This document shows, piece by piece, positions 21,713 through 30,801 of a stretch of 64,000 nt of DNA; within the stretch, counting starts at the first letter, position 1, and each line of letters begins with the position of its first letter. The notes below the pieces were generated by a model. That model searched no databases and had not been told where the DNA came from. It saw nothing but the letters and a program-made list of their open reading frames with translations. The DNA is from a virus. A program made the position numbers and the translations under genes. The stretch lies in IMG/VR virus record IMGVR_UViG_3300024999_000008, positions 1 through 64,000 of that record; one strand, written 5' to 3'.

Positions 21713-22120
21713 TTATTTACCCATACCTGCGATGATGGCCGCAAGTTGTTCCGGGCTAAGTTTTGCCATTGCTTCAATTGCTTTTTGCTCGTCACTCTTG
21801 GCACTGGCCGGACGTTCAGCAGCTTCCCACTTCATAAGGTTGACATTCTCCTGACCCAATGCCGGCGACCATTCAGCACCTTTCTTGGTGGCCTTGAAAG
21901 TAGCTCGTGCATCTATCAGTTTTGCCTGTACACCTTTTTGCAGGCAGGCATGTAAGCATCCAGCCTCAGTTGCCCAAGCTACTAACTTCTGTTCATCGGC
22001 AAACTGTTCGCTTGTCGGAAAGATTGACCGGGGCAAAGTATGTGCAACCATTGCTCCAACTACCGGGACTGAAGTCTCTGTTTTTAACGTGTCCAGTGTT
22101 ACAAAGATAGACTGTGCCAT
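21713..22120 (-). CDS. Hypothetical protein, 135 aa, EAMAKLSPEQ C-terminus
   Basis: A soluble protein (MAQSIFVTLDTLKTETSVPV) with two Cys and a C-terminal helix (DEQKAIEAMAKLSPEQLAA) that resembles the end of the 120-residue protein at 8966-9328. First gene behind the promoter at 22186-22214, so likely strongly expressed early. AAAGGAG precedes the ATG. Function unknown. Confidence 0.65.
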   Translation of the reverse strand: MAQSIFVTLDTLKTETSVPVVGAMVAHTLPRSIFPTSEQFADEQKLVAWATEAGCLHACLQKGVQAKLIDARATFKATKKGAEWSPALGQENVNLMKWEAAERPASAKSDEQKAIEAMAKLSPEQLAAIIAGMGK

Positions 22121-22185
22121 GATAAAACTCCTTTATGATGGGTTTAACTACTTGTGGCCAGAACCATTTCCAGCCTGTTAATTAC

Positions 22186-22214
22186 TGTATATCACCTGTG
22201 GAAAGGAATGTCAA
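22186..22214 (-). promoter_or_regulatory. Sigma-70-type promoter (leftward)
   Basis: TTGACA (22209-22214) and TATACA (22186-22191) are 17 bp apart on the leftward strand, 65 bases upstream of the 135-residue gene. Confidence 0.75.
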
Positions 22215-22217
22215 GAA

Positions 22218-22403
22218 TTAAATCAATTCAATTTCTCCATTCTCAATCTTTTTCCACAGTCCGCCATCCTGCCAAAACTCAATCCCTTTTGACAGATTAG
22301 ATATGTCGAATATCCTACTTGTTCCATCACTCATAGTTATAGTGACTTCAATATTATCCTGCTGTGGCCTAATTTCAATTCCTACCAAGTCTTTATGTTT
22401 CAT
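22218..22403 (-). CDS. Hypothetical acidic protein, 61 aa
   Basis: A beta-rich small protein (DNIEVTITMSDGTSRIFDI) with an acidic end. GGAG precedes the ATG. It lies between two consensus promoters and is the last leftward gene before the divergent region. Confidence 0.6.
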   Translation of the reverse strand: MKHKDLVGIEIRPQQDNIEVTITMSDGTSRIFDISNLSKGIEFWQDGGLWKKIENGEIELI

Positions 22404-22478
22404 AATGTTTCTCCATTCAAAAGGTTTAACTACTCTAACTATCCCGTTTCAGCCAACTATAAATCTTAATCATGTCTA

Positions 22479-22507
22479 CTTGTACCAAACGGGGAAAGGA
22501 ATGTCAA
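22479..22507 (-). promoter_or_regulatory. Sigma-70-type promoter (leftward)
   Basis: TTGACA (22502-22507) and TACAAG (22479-22484) are 17 bp apart. The spacer start TTCCTTTCC is shared with the promoter at 22186-22214, suggesting duplication. Confidence 0.65.
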
Positions 22508-22558
22508 GATTTATTTTCCATCTTTATTTCTTTTCTAATTGCTTGTCCTTTCCCAATT

Positions 22559-22587
22559 ACAATACTTCCCCATGTCCAGGCTGTCAA
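22559..22587 (-). promoter_or_regulatory. Sigma-70-type promoter (leftward)
   Basis: TTGACA (22582-22587) and TATTGT (22559-22564) are 17 bp apart, in tandem with the promoter at 22479-22507. Confidence 0.7.
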
Positions 22588-22626
22588 GAGTTATTTTCTT
22601 CCCCATTTATATAGTGCTCGCCATTC

Positions 22627-22708
22627 TGCCAGGTACACCTTGTTAAGATGTTCCCCAGTTTGCCAGGGCCACCTATTTAGATTATTCACCTGCTTGCCTG
22701 GTACAGCT
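22627..22708. repeat. Three 14-bp repeats at exact 34-bp pitch
   Basis: TGCCAGGTACACCT (22627), TGCCAGGGCCACCT (22661) and TGCCTGGTACAGCT (22695) start exactly 34 bases apart, three and a quarter helical turns. They sit between the leftward early promoters and the rightward late promoter, a classic place for an operator. The 22404-23152 stretch otherwise holds promoters, the dyad at 22888, a GCGAC/GTCGC dyad at 22720 and two copies of GCGGGAACAAT (22732, 22908). Confidence 0.65.
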
Positions 22709-22922
22709 CTTTCATGATTGCGACGTATGTCGCGGGAACAATTCTTTTCTGTTCTAACCTCTCTGATAACTGATGCCTCGATCCCTCTGTAGTGAATTAG
22801 GGTTTCTCATATAATTTGCGGAAACAAGCACATTTGAATTGCCGTCAATTGGCACCATTCATCAGCCTCGATCAACTCAATAGATGCGTTCATTTATGAA
22901 CAGCCAGGCGGGAACAATCATA

Positions 22923-22952
22923 TTGACAGCACTAGATAACTTGTCTTATATA
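22923..22952 (+). promoter_or_regulatory. Sigma-70-type promoter (rightward)
   Basis: TTGACA (22923-22928) followed after 18 bp by TATATA (22947-22952), or TTATAT after 17 bp. It is the only strong rightward promoter I find before the packaging and head genes, giving a leader of about 200 bases. Confidence 0.7.
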
Positions 22953-23009
22953 GAAACTTGGTAGCCTTATCAAAAACAGGCATGCATCATATATTAGAGG
23001 CGGCGCAAT

Positions 23010-23096
23010 ATGTTTGCCGGCATTAAGGAAAAAGCAGGAAAATTAAGTCCTTATGCATTTTTATATTGCTATTTCTATCATAATATGTCATTTTAA
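23010..23096 (+). CDS. 28-residue leader ORF
   Basis: The frame MFAGIKEKAGKLSPYAFLYC lies in the leader of the structural transcript with GAGG nine bases upstream. It could be a leader peptide. No family is recognised and it may be chance. Confidence 0.3.
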   Translation: MFAGIKEKAGKLSPYAFLYCYFYHNMSF

Positions 23097-23161
23097 AATA
23101 GTAAAGTTCCAAAAGGTTTCCAATCTCCATTTAACCCACTTCACCTGTAAAGTTGCCAACC

Positions 23162-23848
23162 ATGTTGAAAGAGCTAAAATCTCAGCACCGCAACATTATC
23201 CAGATGGCCTTTAATGGCTATAAGAATCAAGAAATCGCTGAGCGTCTTGGTATGGCACAATCATCAGTATCTACAATTCTTCGTTCCCCATTAGGGCAAG
23301 CCTACTTAAATGGTCTTCAAGACAGGGCGCACGAAGCAACTTTGGACGTCCGAAAGAAACTTGTAAGCCTCAACAAAGAAGCCTTGGCTACCTTCGAGCA
23401 CCTTCTCAATTCTGGTTCCCGCAAAGCTGTTCCAGCATCCGTACAATTTAATGCAGCCAAAGATGTTCTCGATCGCAATGGATATAAGGCTCCCGATCGC
23501 TTGAACATTGACATGACGCTGCAAACCAAAACTGATGAAGAACTCGATGCTGAAATAGCAGCCATAGAAGAAGCTATCAATCGCACAGGTGGTAAAAATC
23601 TTCCAGAGATTAAAAAATCCTTACATCACAACTTATCATTTGCAACCATTCCTCTTGCGTCATGCCAAGCTGTTGTCCCTGCTCCTACTAACGAGGATGA
23701 TTTATCTCTGGAAGATTTCTTCTGTGCTGAAGAACAAGCTGGCCTATTTATTCCTGACGAATCTTTTGAAGAACCCATTCTGATGGAAGACACCTCAATT
23801 TTAGAAGATCTATCATTTGATCCCTTTCACAATATTAATAGGTCATAA
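23162..23848 (+). CDS. Terminase small subunit-like protein
   Basis: The first 45 residues hold a helix-turn-helix (AFNGYKNQEIAERLGMAQSS), followed by a helical middle and a long acidic C-terminal tail (about 165-228) likely contacting the large subunit. Position directly before the large subunit, overlapping its start by one base (TAATG), supports the call: the small subunit binds the phage packaging site. The ATG at 23162 is preceded by a weak site; a TTG three codons upstream is possible. Confidence 0.75.
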   Translation: MLKELKSQHRNIIQMAFNGYKNQEIAERLGMAQSSVSTILRSPLGQAYLNGLQDRAHEATLDVRKKLVSLNKEALATFEHLLNSGSRKAVPASVQFNAAKDVLDRNGYKAPDRLNIDMTLQTKTDEELDAEIAAIEEAINRTGGKNLPEIKKSLHHNLSFATIPLASCQAVVPAPTNEDDLSLEDFFCAEEQAGLFIPDESFEEPILMEDTSILEDLSFDPFHNINRS

Positions 23849-25317
23849 TGATGGATCTTTCCCACCTTGATAGAGACCGCAAAGAGCAATATCTCAAACT
23901 ATTGCAAGCCAAAAATATTCGCATTAAACAAAATAAGATTGCACAGTACTATCCAGAAGACGGTCCATTAAGTCGAGATTGCTATCCTAAGCACATGGCG
24001 TTCTTTGCAGCCGGCAGTAGCTTTTCTGAACGCTGCATCATGGCTGCAAACCGCATAGGCAAGAGCGAAGGAATTGGTGCATACGAAACAACTCTACATG
24101 CAACAGGAAGGTATCCAAGTTGGTGGACAGGCAAGAGATTCACCAAACCAGTTTCTATCTGGGCCTGTGGAACGACCAGTACAACTGCCAGAGATATTGT
24201 TCAATTCAAGCTCATTGGCAATCCTGAAGAGTACGGGACTGGACTCATCCCTGAAAAGTACATCATCAAGACATCTCCTAAGGCCGGCGGAGTTGCGAAC
24301 GCCATCGATATGATCTTGGTCAAGCATATTTCTGGTGGCATATCTCGAATTAAGATCAAGTCTTATGCTGAGGGTCGCAAGTCTTTTGAAGGAACTGAGC
24401 AAGATTTAATCTGGCTGGATGAAGAATGTCCATTGCCAATTTATACTGAATGTATAACCAGGACCATGACGACGAATGGTCTAATCATGCTTACCTTCAC
24501 ACCGTTAGAGGGCCTAACTGATACTGTTCTTCAGTTTATGCCGAACGGAAAGATTGAGGATAATCAAGAAGGTAGTAAGTTCTTAATCCAGGCAACATGG
24601 GATGATGCTCCGCATCTTACTACTGAACAGAAAGATAAACTCTGGGCAGCCTTACCACCTCATCAACGAGACGCCAGGTCGAAAGGCGTTCCGCAGTTAG
24701 GTGCTGGTGCAATTTATCCAATTCTCGAAAGTAATATTACAGTTGCTGACTTTGCTATCCCCGATCATTGGCTCCGCTGCTATGCATTGGATGTTGGCTG
24801 GAAGAAGACTGCAACTGTTTGGGCAGCTACAGATCCGACAAGCAACATAACTTATTTGTATTCTGAATATTACCAGGGCCAACAGTTGCCACTCATCCAT
24901 GCGGATGCAATTCGAGCTCGTGGTGTATGGATTCCAGGCGTAGTTGATTCAGCTGCACATGGCCGTTCGCAAGATGATGGAAAGCAACTTTTTGAACAAT
25001 ACCTAGGATTAGGACTTGATCTCGAGAATGCAAACAAATCAGTCGAGGCTGGCCTGTATGCAGTGTGGCAAATGCTTAGCACCAACCGCCTGAAAGTATT
25101 TGGTTCGCTGGTTAATTGGTTTAGTGAGTTTAGAATTTACCGTCGTGATGAGAATGGTCAGATTGTTAAAGACAAGGACCACCTTATGGACTGCACTCGA
25201 TATCTGATTATGTCTGGACTTAAGCGTGCAATTGCGAAACCTTACTGGGAATTTCAGGCATGGGAAGAAAGCGAACTTTACAATCACCAAGAAGCAAGTC
25301 TAGTAACTGGATATTAA
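23848..25317 (+). CDS. terL: Terminase large subunit
   Basis: The ATPase-nuclease motor that translocates DNA into the prohead and cuts concatemers. Walker A-like loop AANRIGKSE (residues 66-74), Walker B DLIWLDEE (186-193), a motif III-like TFTPLEGL, and the nuclease Asp in YALDVGWKKT (Asp315), followed by DSAAHGRSQDDG. The AANRIGKSEGIGAYE form with YPSWWTGKRF is typical of podovirus-type terminases. Length 489 is normal. Confidence 0.93.
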   Translation: MMDLSHLDRDRKEQYLKLLQAKNIRIKQNKIAQYYPEDGPLSRDCYPKHMAFFAAGSSFSERCIMAANRIGKSEGIGAYETTLHATGRYPSWWTGKRFTKPVSIWACGTTSTTARDIVQFKLIGNPEEYGTGLIPEKYIIKTSPKAGGVANAIDMILVKHISGGISRIKIKSYAEGRKSFEGTEQDLIWLDEECPLPIYTECITRTMTTNGLIMLTFTPLEGLTDTVLQFMPNGKIEDNQEGSKFLIQATWDDAPHLTTEQKDKLWAALPPHQRDARSKGVPQLGAGAIYPILESNITVADFAIPDHWLRCYALDVGWKKTATVWAATDPTSNITYLYSEYYQGQQLPLIHADAIRARGVWIPGVVDSAAHGRSQDDGKQLFEQYLGLGLDLENANKSVEAGLYAVWQMLSTNRLKVFGSLVNWFSEFRIYRRDENGQIVKDKDHLMDCTRYLIMSGLKRAIAKPYWEFQAWEESELYNHQEASLVTGY

Positions 25318-25429
25318 TAACTTAAGTAGATAAGATATTGCAAGCGACGAAGTCGCCTACACTTAACACACTTATACTTTATATTATTTTACTTGCTCTC
25401 TTTATATACAAACCTACGGGAAATTAATA

Positions 25430-27640
25430 ATGGCAACTAACAGTTACGAATTTCCTGTAGAGGAACTTGTCGATCCAGGCAATCCAGCGACTCCGATGGC
25501 GAATGCAATTATAGCTGGCCGAGCAGCGAAGCTGCCTACACGAACCAACTCAACCCTTAATACAGGCACAAACTTGCCAGATACTGAGCAGGCACAGCTA
25601 AGTGGTCAAGTTCCTTTTTGGGCAACTGAGGAACCCATAGAAGATATTATTGCTCCCGTACAAGTTGATCCAGTTACAACTGCTCTTGTTGAAAAAGAAG
25701 CTCTCCGAGCTGAAGCAGTTGTACTTATTACTAACTTGGCTGATAAACAAAATAAGGAAACCTTAGCTGATATTACGACTAAAGTACTTGAAGGTTATAA
25801 ACTCGATCTTGCTAGCCGCACAGAATGGGAAGCCCTTAATGTGCAGATCATTGACCTGGCGAAGCTTCTCGTAAAGAAGAAAGTCTACGCTGGTGAAGTC
25901 GTTGCCAATGTTAAGTATCCATTAATCATTAATGCTTGCATTCAGTTTGCTGCCCGAGCTTATCCTGAACTTATCAAAGGTAATGAGGTTGTCAAAGGCA
26001 AGGTAATAGGAACTGATCCTGACAACACAAAGTTCGACAAAGCCAATCGCATTTCTCAGTTTATGTCTTTCCAGCTTCTGTCCCTAATGGAAGATTGGGA
26101 AGAAGGCGTTGATCAACTACTTTTTACATTGCCCGCAATCGGTTGTGTATTCAAGAAGAGTTACTTTGATTCAATTGAGCGGAAGTCAGTATCTCAGATA
26201 GTCTTCGCTGATGATTTGGTTGTAAATTACTTTGCCGAATCGCTTGAACGGGCTCCACGAGTTACACACAGAATCTATTTGTACCACAACGAAATCGTTG
26301 AAAGAATCAACTCTGGGATTTTTATTAAGTTTGATGTATCCGAGCTTGGACAGGCAACCAGTGATAAGACAGCCGATGTAGATGAAGATACTCCACATTT
26401 GTTTCTTGAGCAACATCGTTGGTACGACCTGGATGGGGATGGTTATCAAGAGCCATATGTTGTCACTGTCCATGAACAATCACAGAAGTTAGTTCGCATC
26501 TCACCAAGGTTTGCTACGGATGGGATTATTCGCAAGTCTGATGAATCTGGTGTAATTGATCCAGACGGACCGATTGTTAAAATAATTCCTGAACAGTATT
26601 TTACTCGCTTTATTTTCATGCCAGCCATTGATGGTGGCTTTTATGGTATGGGGTTTGGCTCACTTTTGATGAGCAGCAACTCAGCCATAAACACAGTTAT
26701 TAATCAGTTGCTTGATGCAGGGACACTTTCGAATCGTCAAAGCGGATTCCTTGGAAGGGGACTTAAACTTGGCCGAGGCAAATCCCTGCAGGTTAAGTCT
26801 GGCGAGTGGAAACCAGTCGATGCGACCGGCGACGATCTTCGTAAGAACATCTTCCCCATGCCAGTGCGTGAGCCAAGTAATGTTCTCTTCCAATTGCTCG
26901 GCTTGTTAATCGAAAGTGGCAAAGAACTTGCCGGCATGACAGAGATTCTTGCTGGTAATTCACCAGGCGCTAATGTTCCGGCTGAATCTGTTCTCGCATT
27001 GATTGAACAGGGGCTGCAAGTCTATAGTGCAATTCACAAAAGGCTTTATCGTAGTCAGTATAAAGAGTTCATAAAGTTACGGCGGCTGAATGCTCTTTAT
27101 CTTGATCAGATGACTTATAAGGCTGTCCTGGATGATCAGCAGGCAATTGTTCAGGCTGACTTCTCTAGTGCAGACTTTGATGTTGTGCCAGTTAGTGATC
27201 CGAACAGTACGACAATGATGCAACGGCTTCTCAAGGCGAAGGCTATGCTAGAGTTGAGAAAGCAAGGCTTGAATGACCAGGAAATCTTGAGGCAATACTT
27301 ACTTGCGCTGGATATCGAAGATGTTGAAAAGTTCATGCCTCAAGATGATCAGCCTGATCCAAATGAACAACTATCTGTGGAGAAACTCCAGGCTGAGATT
27401 GCAGAACTAAGTGCAAAGGTCGCCAAGTTGAATGCAGAAACTCAGAAGATCATGGCAGAAATTCCTGGTAAACAACTTGAGCAAGAGAAGACAATTGCAG
27501 ACATGGATAATGATGCGATTGACTTAGCCCTTAAGGATAAGCAAATTTCTGGGCAGTTAGAACTTGGACGAAGTCAGCAAAGTTTAGGCAAGGCTCCTGG
27601 GGGACTGAAAGAAAGTACGATTGAACGTGAATATAGTTAA
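25430..27640 (+). CDS. Portal protein
   Basis: At 736 residues it is the length of large podovirus-type portals, the dodecameric vertex that docks the terminase and tail. The pattern QFMSFQLLSLMEDWEEGVDQ, then the beta-rich clip/stem region with YDLDGDGYQEPYVVT, then a helical barrel and a C-terminal coiled coil (QLSVEKLQAEIAELSAKVAK) fits that family. Its place after TerL supports it. The 112-base gap before it holds only an AT-rich leader and a GCGAC-GAA-GTCGC mini-hairpin. Confidence 0.88.
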   Translation: MATNSYEFPVEELVDPGNPATPMANAIIAGRAAKLPTRTNSTLNTGTNLPDTEQAQLSGQVPFWATEEPIEDIIAPVQVDPVTTALVEKEALRAEAVVLITNLADKQNKETLADITTKVLEGYKLDLASRTEWEALNVQIIDLAKLLVKKKVYAGEVVANVKYPLIINACIQFAARAYPELIKGNEVVKGKVIGTDPDNTKFDKANRISQFMSFQLLSLMEDWEEGVDQLLFTLPAIGCVFKKSYFDSIERKSVSQIVFADDLVVNYFAESLERAPRVTHRIYLYHNEIVERINSGIFIKFDVSELGQATSDKTADVDEDTPHLFLEQHRWYDLDGDGYQEPYVVTVHEQSQKLVRISPRFATDGIIRKSDESGVIDPDGPIVKIIPEQYFTRFIFMPAIDGGFYGMGFGSLLMSSNSAINTVINQLLDAGTLSNRQSGFLGRGLKLGRGKSLQVKSGEWKPVDATGDDLRKNIFPMPVREPSNVLFQLLGLLIESGKELAGMTEILAGNSPGANVPAESVLALIEQGLQVYSAIHKRLYRSQYKEFIKLRRLNALYLDQMTYKAVLDDQQAIVQADFSSADFDVVPVSDPNSTTMMQRLLKAKAMLELRKQGLNDQEILRQYLLALDIEDVEKFMPQDDQPDPNEQLSVEKLQAEIAELSAKVAKLNAETQKIMAEIPGKQLEQEKTIADMDNDAIDLALKDKQISGQLELGRSQQSLGKAPGGLKESTIEREYS

Positions 27641-27649
27641 GGAGACAAT

Positions 27650-27817
27650 ATGGATGAGTTAGGCAAGAAAAAGAAGAGTGCATTTTCTTTCTTACGAGCG
27701 ATTGGACTTGGTAAAAACAAGAATGATGCTTCTGACAAGAATGTCTTTTATGCTGGAAATGTAACAACTGCTGCAAATAAAAGGAAGAAAGAGTTGGAGA
27801 AAGTTAATCAGAATTGA
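27650..27817 (+). CDS. Small basic protein, 55 aa
   Basis: The frame MDELGKKKKSAFSFLRAIGL is lysine-rich. AAGGAG lies five bases before the ATG and it is flanked closely by the portal and the next gene. Function unknown, possibly a head component. Confidence 0.6.
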   Translation: MDELGKKKKSAFSFLRAIGLGKNKNDASDKNVFYAGNVTTAANKRKKELEKVNQN

Positions 27818-27828
27818 GGAGAACTCAG

Positions 27829-28098
27829 ATGGAAAGATTTATTGGAGTCAAAGAAATTAAAGCACTTAAAATGACTCGTCAAGAATATAATGATTATCGT
27901 GGCTGGAAACTTCCTCCATTTAATCCACAAGGAACTTATAGAAAAGTAAATGATCGTACAGCTAAATTTATTGGAGAAGATAAACCACTTAATTGCCAAC
28001 CATACTTTGCTATGTATAATGCACAGGAAGAATGGATTCCAGGTTGGTTAGCAAGTCAATCTGATATGCTTGATGAAGATTGGTTTATTGTAGAATAA
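27829..28098 (+). CDS. Hypothetical protein, 89 aa
   Basis: MERFIGVKEIKALKMTRQEY continues with YRGWKLPPFNP and ends with an acidic tail after GWLASQSDMLDEDWFIVE. GAGGAG precedes the ATG at 27829. Resembles small proteins of unknown role found near phage head genes. Confidence 0.65.
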   Translation: MERFIGVKEIKALKMTRQEYNDYRGWKLPPFNPQGTYRKVNDRTAKFIGEDKPLNCQPYFAMYNAQEEWIPGWLASQSDMLDEDWFIVE

Positions 28099-28118
28099 CT
28101 TAGACTAAGGATATCAAG

Positions 28119-28373
28119 ATGCTAACCAGTGAACAATTCCAAGAGTGGAAAAATCATCCAGTAACGAAAGAACTCTTTGCTGAGATTAAAAAGACTAGGC
28201 AGTCCATAGTTGATCAACTTGCCAATGGAAATAGTATTGGTCCAGATGCACAGGCAACGCATGGGTTTACCAACAGAGCAGTTGGCCAAATAAACGGCCT
28301 GGATCAGCTTCTTAATATTTCTTTTGAAGGTGATGCTGTAGAGAATGATGTTGACGAAGTAAGTGGTTATTAA
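28119..28373 (+). CDS. Hypothetical helical protein, 84 aa
   Basis: Starts MLTSEQFQEWKNHPVTKELF and carries GFTNRAVGQINGLDQLL, a layout typical of small phage head-region proteins. Function unknown. Confidence 0.65.
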   Translation: MLTSEQFQEWKNHPVTKELFAEIKKTRQSIVDQLANGNSIGPDAQATHGFTNRAVGQINGLDQLLNISFEGDAVENDVDEVSGY

Positions 28374-28403
28374 TAAGAACAATTATTTAAAAGGGTAATA
28401 ATT

Positions 28404-28736
28404 ATGAGCACAAACATTAGTGATATTAATCAATCCGGTATCTTACCAACTGGTGGACACTTGTTGGTACTTCCTGAAAAGGTTGAAGAAAAGACTAAGG
28501 GCGGAATCTATTTGCCTGAAACTATTCGGGAAAAGGAACAGCAGGCTGCCACAGTGGGAACTCTTATTGCTGTTGGACCTACTGCCTGGAAAGACCTTGA
28601 TGACGGAGTTGCCTGGGCAGCAGTAGGCGATAAGATTAGTTACTCCCGATATGCTGGTGTATCAATGCCAGGCAAAGATGACGAATCTTATGTATTGATT
28701 AATGACAATGATGTTCTGGCTCGGTTACTCTTTTAA
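28404..28736 (+). CDS. GroES-like co-chaperonin (Cpn10 fold)
   Basis: The beta-barrel pattern is clear: GILPTGGHLLVLPEKVEEKT, the mobile-loop position KGGIYLPETIREKEQQ, then GTLIAVGP and VGDKISYSRYAG, and LINDNDVLARL at the end. Known phage co-chaperonins (as T4 gp31) replace host GroES so that host GroEL can fold the large capsid protein. No GroEL is encoded here, so it must use the host one. Its position just before the scaffold and capsid genes fits. Confidence 0.85.
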   Translation: MSTNISDINQSGILPTGGHLLVLPEKVEEKTKGGIYLPETIREKEQQAATVGTLIAVGPTAWKDLDDGVAWAAVGDKISYSRYAGVSMPGKDDESYVLINDNDVLARLLF

Positions 28737-28748
28737 ATAGGTGTTATT

Positions 28749-29696
28749 ATGGCAGAAGAATTTGTGCAAGACATTATTATGGCAGCCGAAGCAACTGATG
28801 GTTCTTCTACAGAAGCAACAGACACCAGTAATGAGACTGGCAAATCTGTTGTGGTAGCTAAATCTGGTGATGATCAATCTTCCAATCAAACTAAAACCCC
28901 TAATGGTAATGCTGATTCTGATCAAACCAAGATTGCTCCGTCTGTAGAAGAACTTGCTGCACAACTTGGCTGGCGTGCTGATCATGTAGGTGAAGATGCA
29001 GTTGATGCGGTCACTTACATTCTGAGGTCAAAAGACATTCAGAAGGCAATGAGTAAGCACAACAAAGATCTAAAGGAAAATCTTAGTGCTGTTCAGGCAT
29101 CCGTTAATGCTTTGAAAGAACACAATGAGAAAGTTTATCAGACTGAAGTTAAGAAACTAACTGCAGAGATCGAATCCCTTAAGAAGGAACGCAAGTCTGC
29201 AATTGAACTTGCTGATGTTGATAAGGTCGAAGAACTGGATGCACAAATCGAAGCAAAGAAAAATGATTTGGCTGCACCAAAAATTAATGATAGTAGTAAG
29301 TCTGGTGCTGTTGAAAATCCTGTATATGATGAATGGATTCAGGACAACCAATGGTACTTGGAAGACAACGAGATGGCGCAGTTCGCTGATAGTGTAGCGC
29401 AGAATTATGTGGGTGCTCCACTACCGAGGATTTATGCATTAGTACGGCAGAAAGTTCAGGAGGTTTTTCCAGAGAAGTTTGCATCTGTCAAACCTGGAAC
29501 AGTTGCCAATGTTGCAACGAAGCCCATTGGTCCGGTTTCTCCAGTCGATAAAGGCTCCAACAATAAGGGTGCTTCAACTTCTTTCAGCAAAGCTGATCTG
29601 ACGCCTGACCAAGTTAGCATAATGAATCAGTTTGTTCGCGGGGGCATTATGACTGAAGAACAATACATTAAAGATATTGCAAGTATGCAAGAGTAA
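28749..29696 (+). CDS. Head scaffolding protein
   Basis: A 315-residue, highly acidic protein with a low-complexity N-terminus (residues 10-60), a long central coiled coil (about 115-180, QTEVKKLTAEIESLKKERKS) and a basic C-terminal end that may bind capsid (SFSKADLTPDQVSIMNQFV). Composition, length and position between the portal and capsid genes match podovirus scaffolds. Confidence 0.75.
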   Translation: MAEEFVQDIIMAAEATDGSSTEATDTSNETGKSVVVAKSGDDQSSNQTKTPNGNADSDQTKIAPSVEELAAQLGWRADHVGEDAVDAVTYILRSKDIQKAMSKHNKDLKENLSAVQASVNALKEHNEKVYQTEVKKLTAEIESLKKERKSAIELADVDKVEELDAQIEAKKNDLAAPKINDSSKSGAVENPVYDEWIQDNQWYLEDNEMAQFADSVAQNYVGAPLPRIYALVRQKVQEVFPEKFASVKPGTVANVATKPIGPVSPVDKGSNNKGASTSFSKADLTPDQVSIMNQFVRGGIMTEEQYIKDIASMQE

Positions 29697-29711
29697 TAAG
29701 AGGATTATGTT

Positions 29712-30125
29712 ATGACAGAGCAGGCAAATAAAATAGAGAGTGTTAAAAGCGAGCAACCGCGTAAGAGAATACCGTTAGGATCAAGGAATATCTTGACTGC
29801 ACCGAAGAAGTCCGGTTTCGTGCGCCGGTTTGTTAATGACACTGGAGATCGCATTCAGATGTTCAAAGACGCTGGATGGAACGCTGTTGATGATGGCTCA
29901 CCTGTTGGAGACTCGAAGATTGGCAGACCGACTCAAATTGGTAGTGCCACCAATCCTAGTGTGGGTAACAATCAAAGGGCTGTTCTAATGGAGATCCCAG
30001 AAGAGATTTATGAGGCAGACCGAGCCGAATCACAAGCCAAGATTAGTGAGGTAGAAAACCAAATTAAGCGGAACTCTCGTGGCGAGGGTAGAGATGGCTT
30101 GTCTGGAAGTGTGACTATTTCGTAA
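29712..30125 (+). CDS. Structural-region protein, 137 aa
   Basis: Carries PRKRIPLGSRNILTAPKK then GFVRRFVNDTGDRIQMFKDA, a segment I associate with podophage proteins next to the scaffold and capsid genes. Function not established; a head-assembly partner is likely. Confidence 0.65.
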   Translation: MTEQANKIESVKSEQPRKRIPLGSRNILTAPKKSGFVRRFVNDTGDRIQMFKDAGWNAVDDGSPVGDSKIGRPTQIGSATNPSVGNNQRAVLMEIPEEIYEADRAESQAKISEVENQIKRNSRGEGRDGLSGSVTIS

Positions 30126-30152
30126 AATTTAAATTTTTGTTGAGGTAAAAAT

Positions 30153-30749
30153 ATGGCTAATCTTGATACTCCTTCCGGCTTTAAGCCGGTTAAGCATTTG
30201 AACGGGTCTCCCTGGAACGGTCAGGCAAATGTTTATTACATTCCCAGTACTGATAATACTGCAACTTTTATTGGAGATGCAGTTAAAAGTGCTGGATCTG
30301 CAGATGCTACTGGAAAGTATCCTACGGTCGCCCAAGCTACTGCTGGTGCTGCAGTACGAGGTGTTGTAATTGCTTTTGGTGATAATCCTTATGTAATGAC
30401 TCATCCTGATACTCCTAACCGCTCCTATCGGCCTGCTGCTACTGCAATGTACTGTCTGGTAGTTGATGATCCTCAGGTTATTTTTGAGGTTCAGGAAGAT
30501 AGTGATGGTGCTGCTTTGGCCGCTACTGAAGTAGGTCTTTCGACTAACTTTATAGTTGGGTCTGGATCTACGACTACTGGCAAGTCTGCTATGGAACTCG
30601 ATTCCAGTGATACTGCAACTGATGGTGCTGGTAATTGTAGACTTTTGCGGTTGGCTAATCGAGAAGATAATGAACTTGGAAATTATGCCAAGTGGGAAAT
30701 TCTTTTCGGCGAGCATGAGCTTGGACTTACTATTTCAACTGATGTTTAA
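30153..30749 (+). CDS. Virion protein, likely head decoration or fibre, 198 aa
   Basis: Beta-rich and Gly/Ala/Thr-rich (MANLDTPSGFKPVKHLNGSP) with no transmembrane segment; directly before the capsid gene. A decoration role is inferred from place and composition. Confidence 0.65.
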   Translation: MANLDTPSGFKPVKHLNGSPWNGQANVYYIPSTDNTATFIGDAVKSAGSADATGKYPTVAQATAGAAVRGVVIAFGDNPYVMTHPDTPNRSYRPAATAMYCLVVDDPQVIFEVQEDSDGAALAATEVGLSTNFIVGSGSTTTGKSAMELDSSDTATDGAGNCRLLRLANREDNELGNYAKWEILFGEHELGLTISTDV

Positions 30750-30801
30750 TTAGTTGCTTATTAACTTTGGCTATTTAATCATCATTTAAAGGAGCTTACA
30801 A

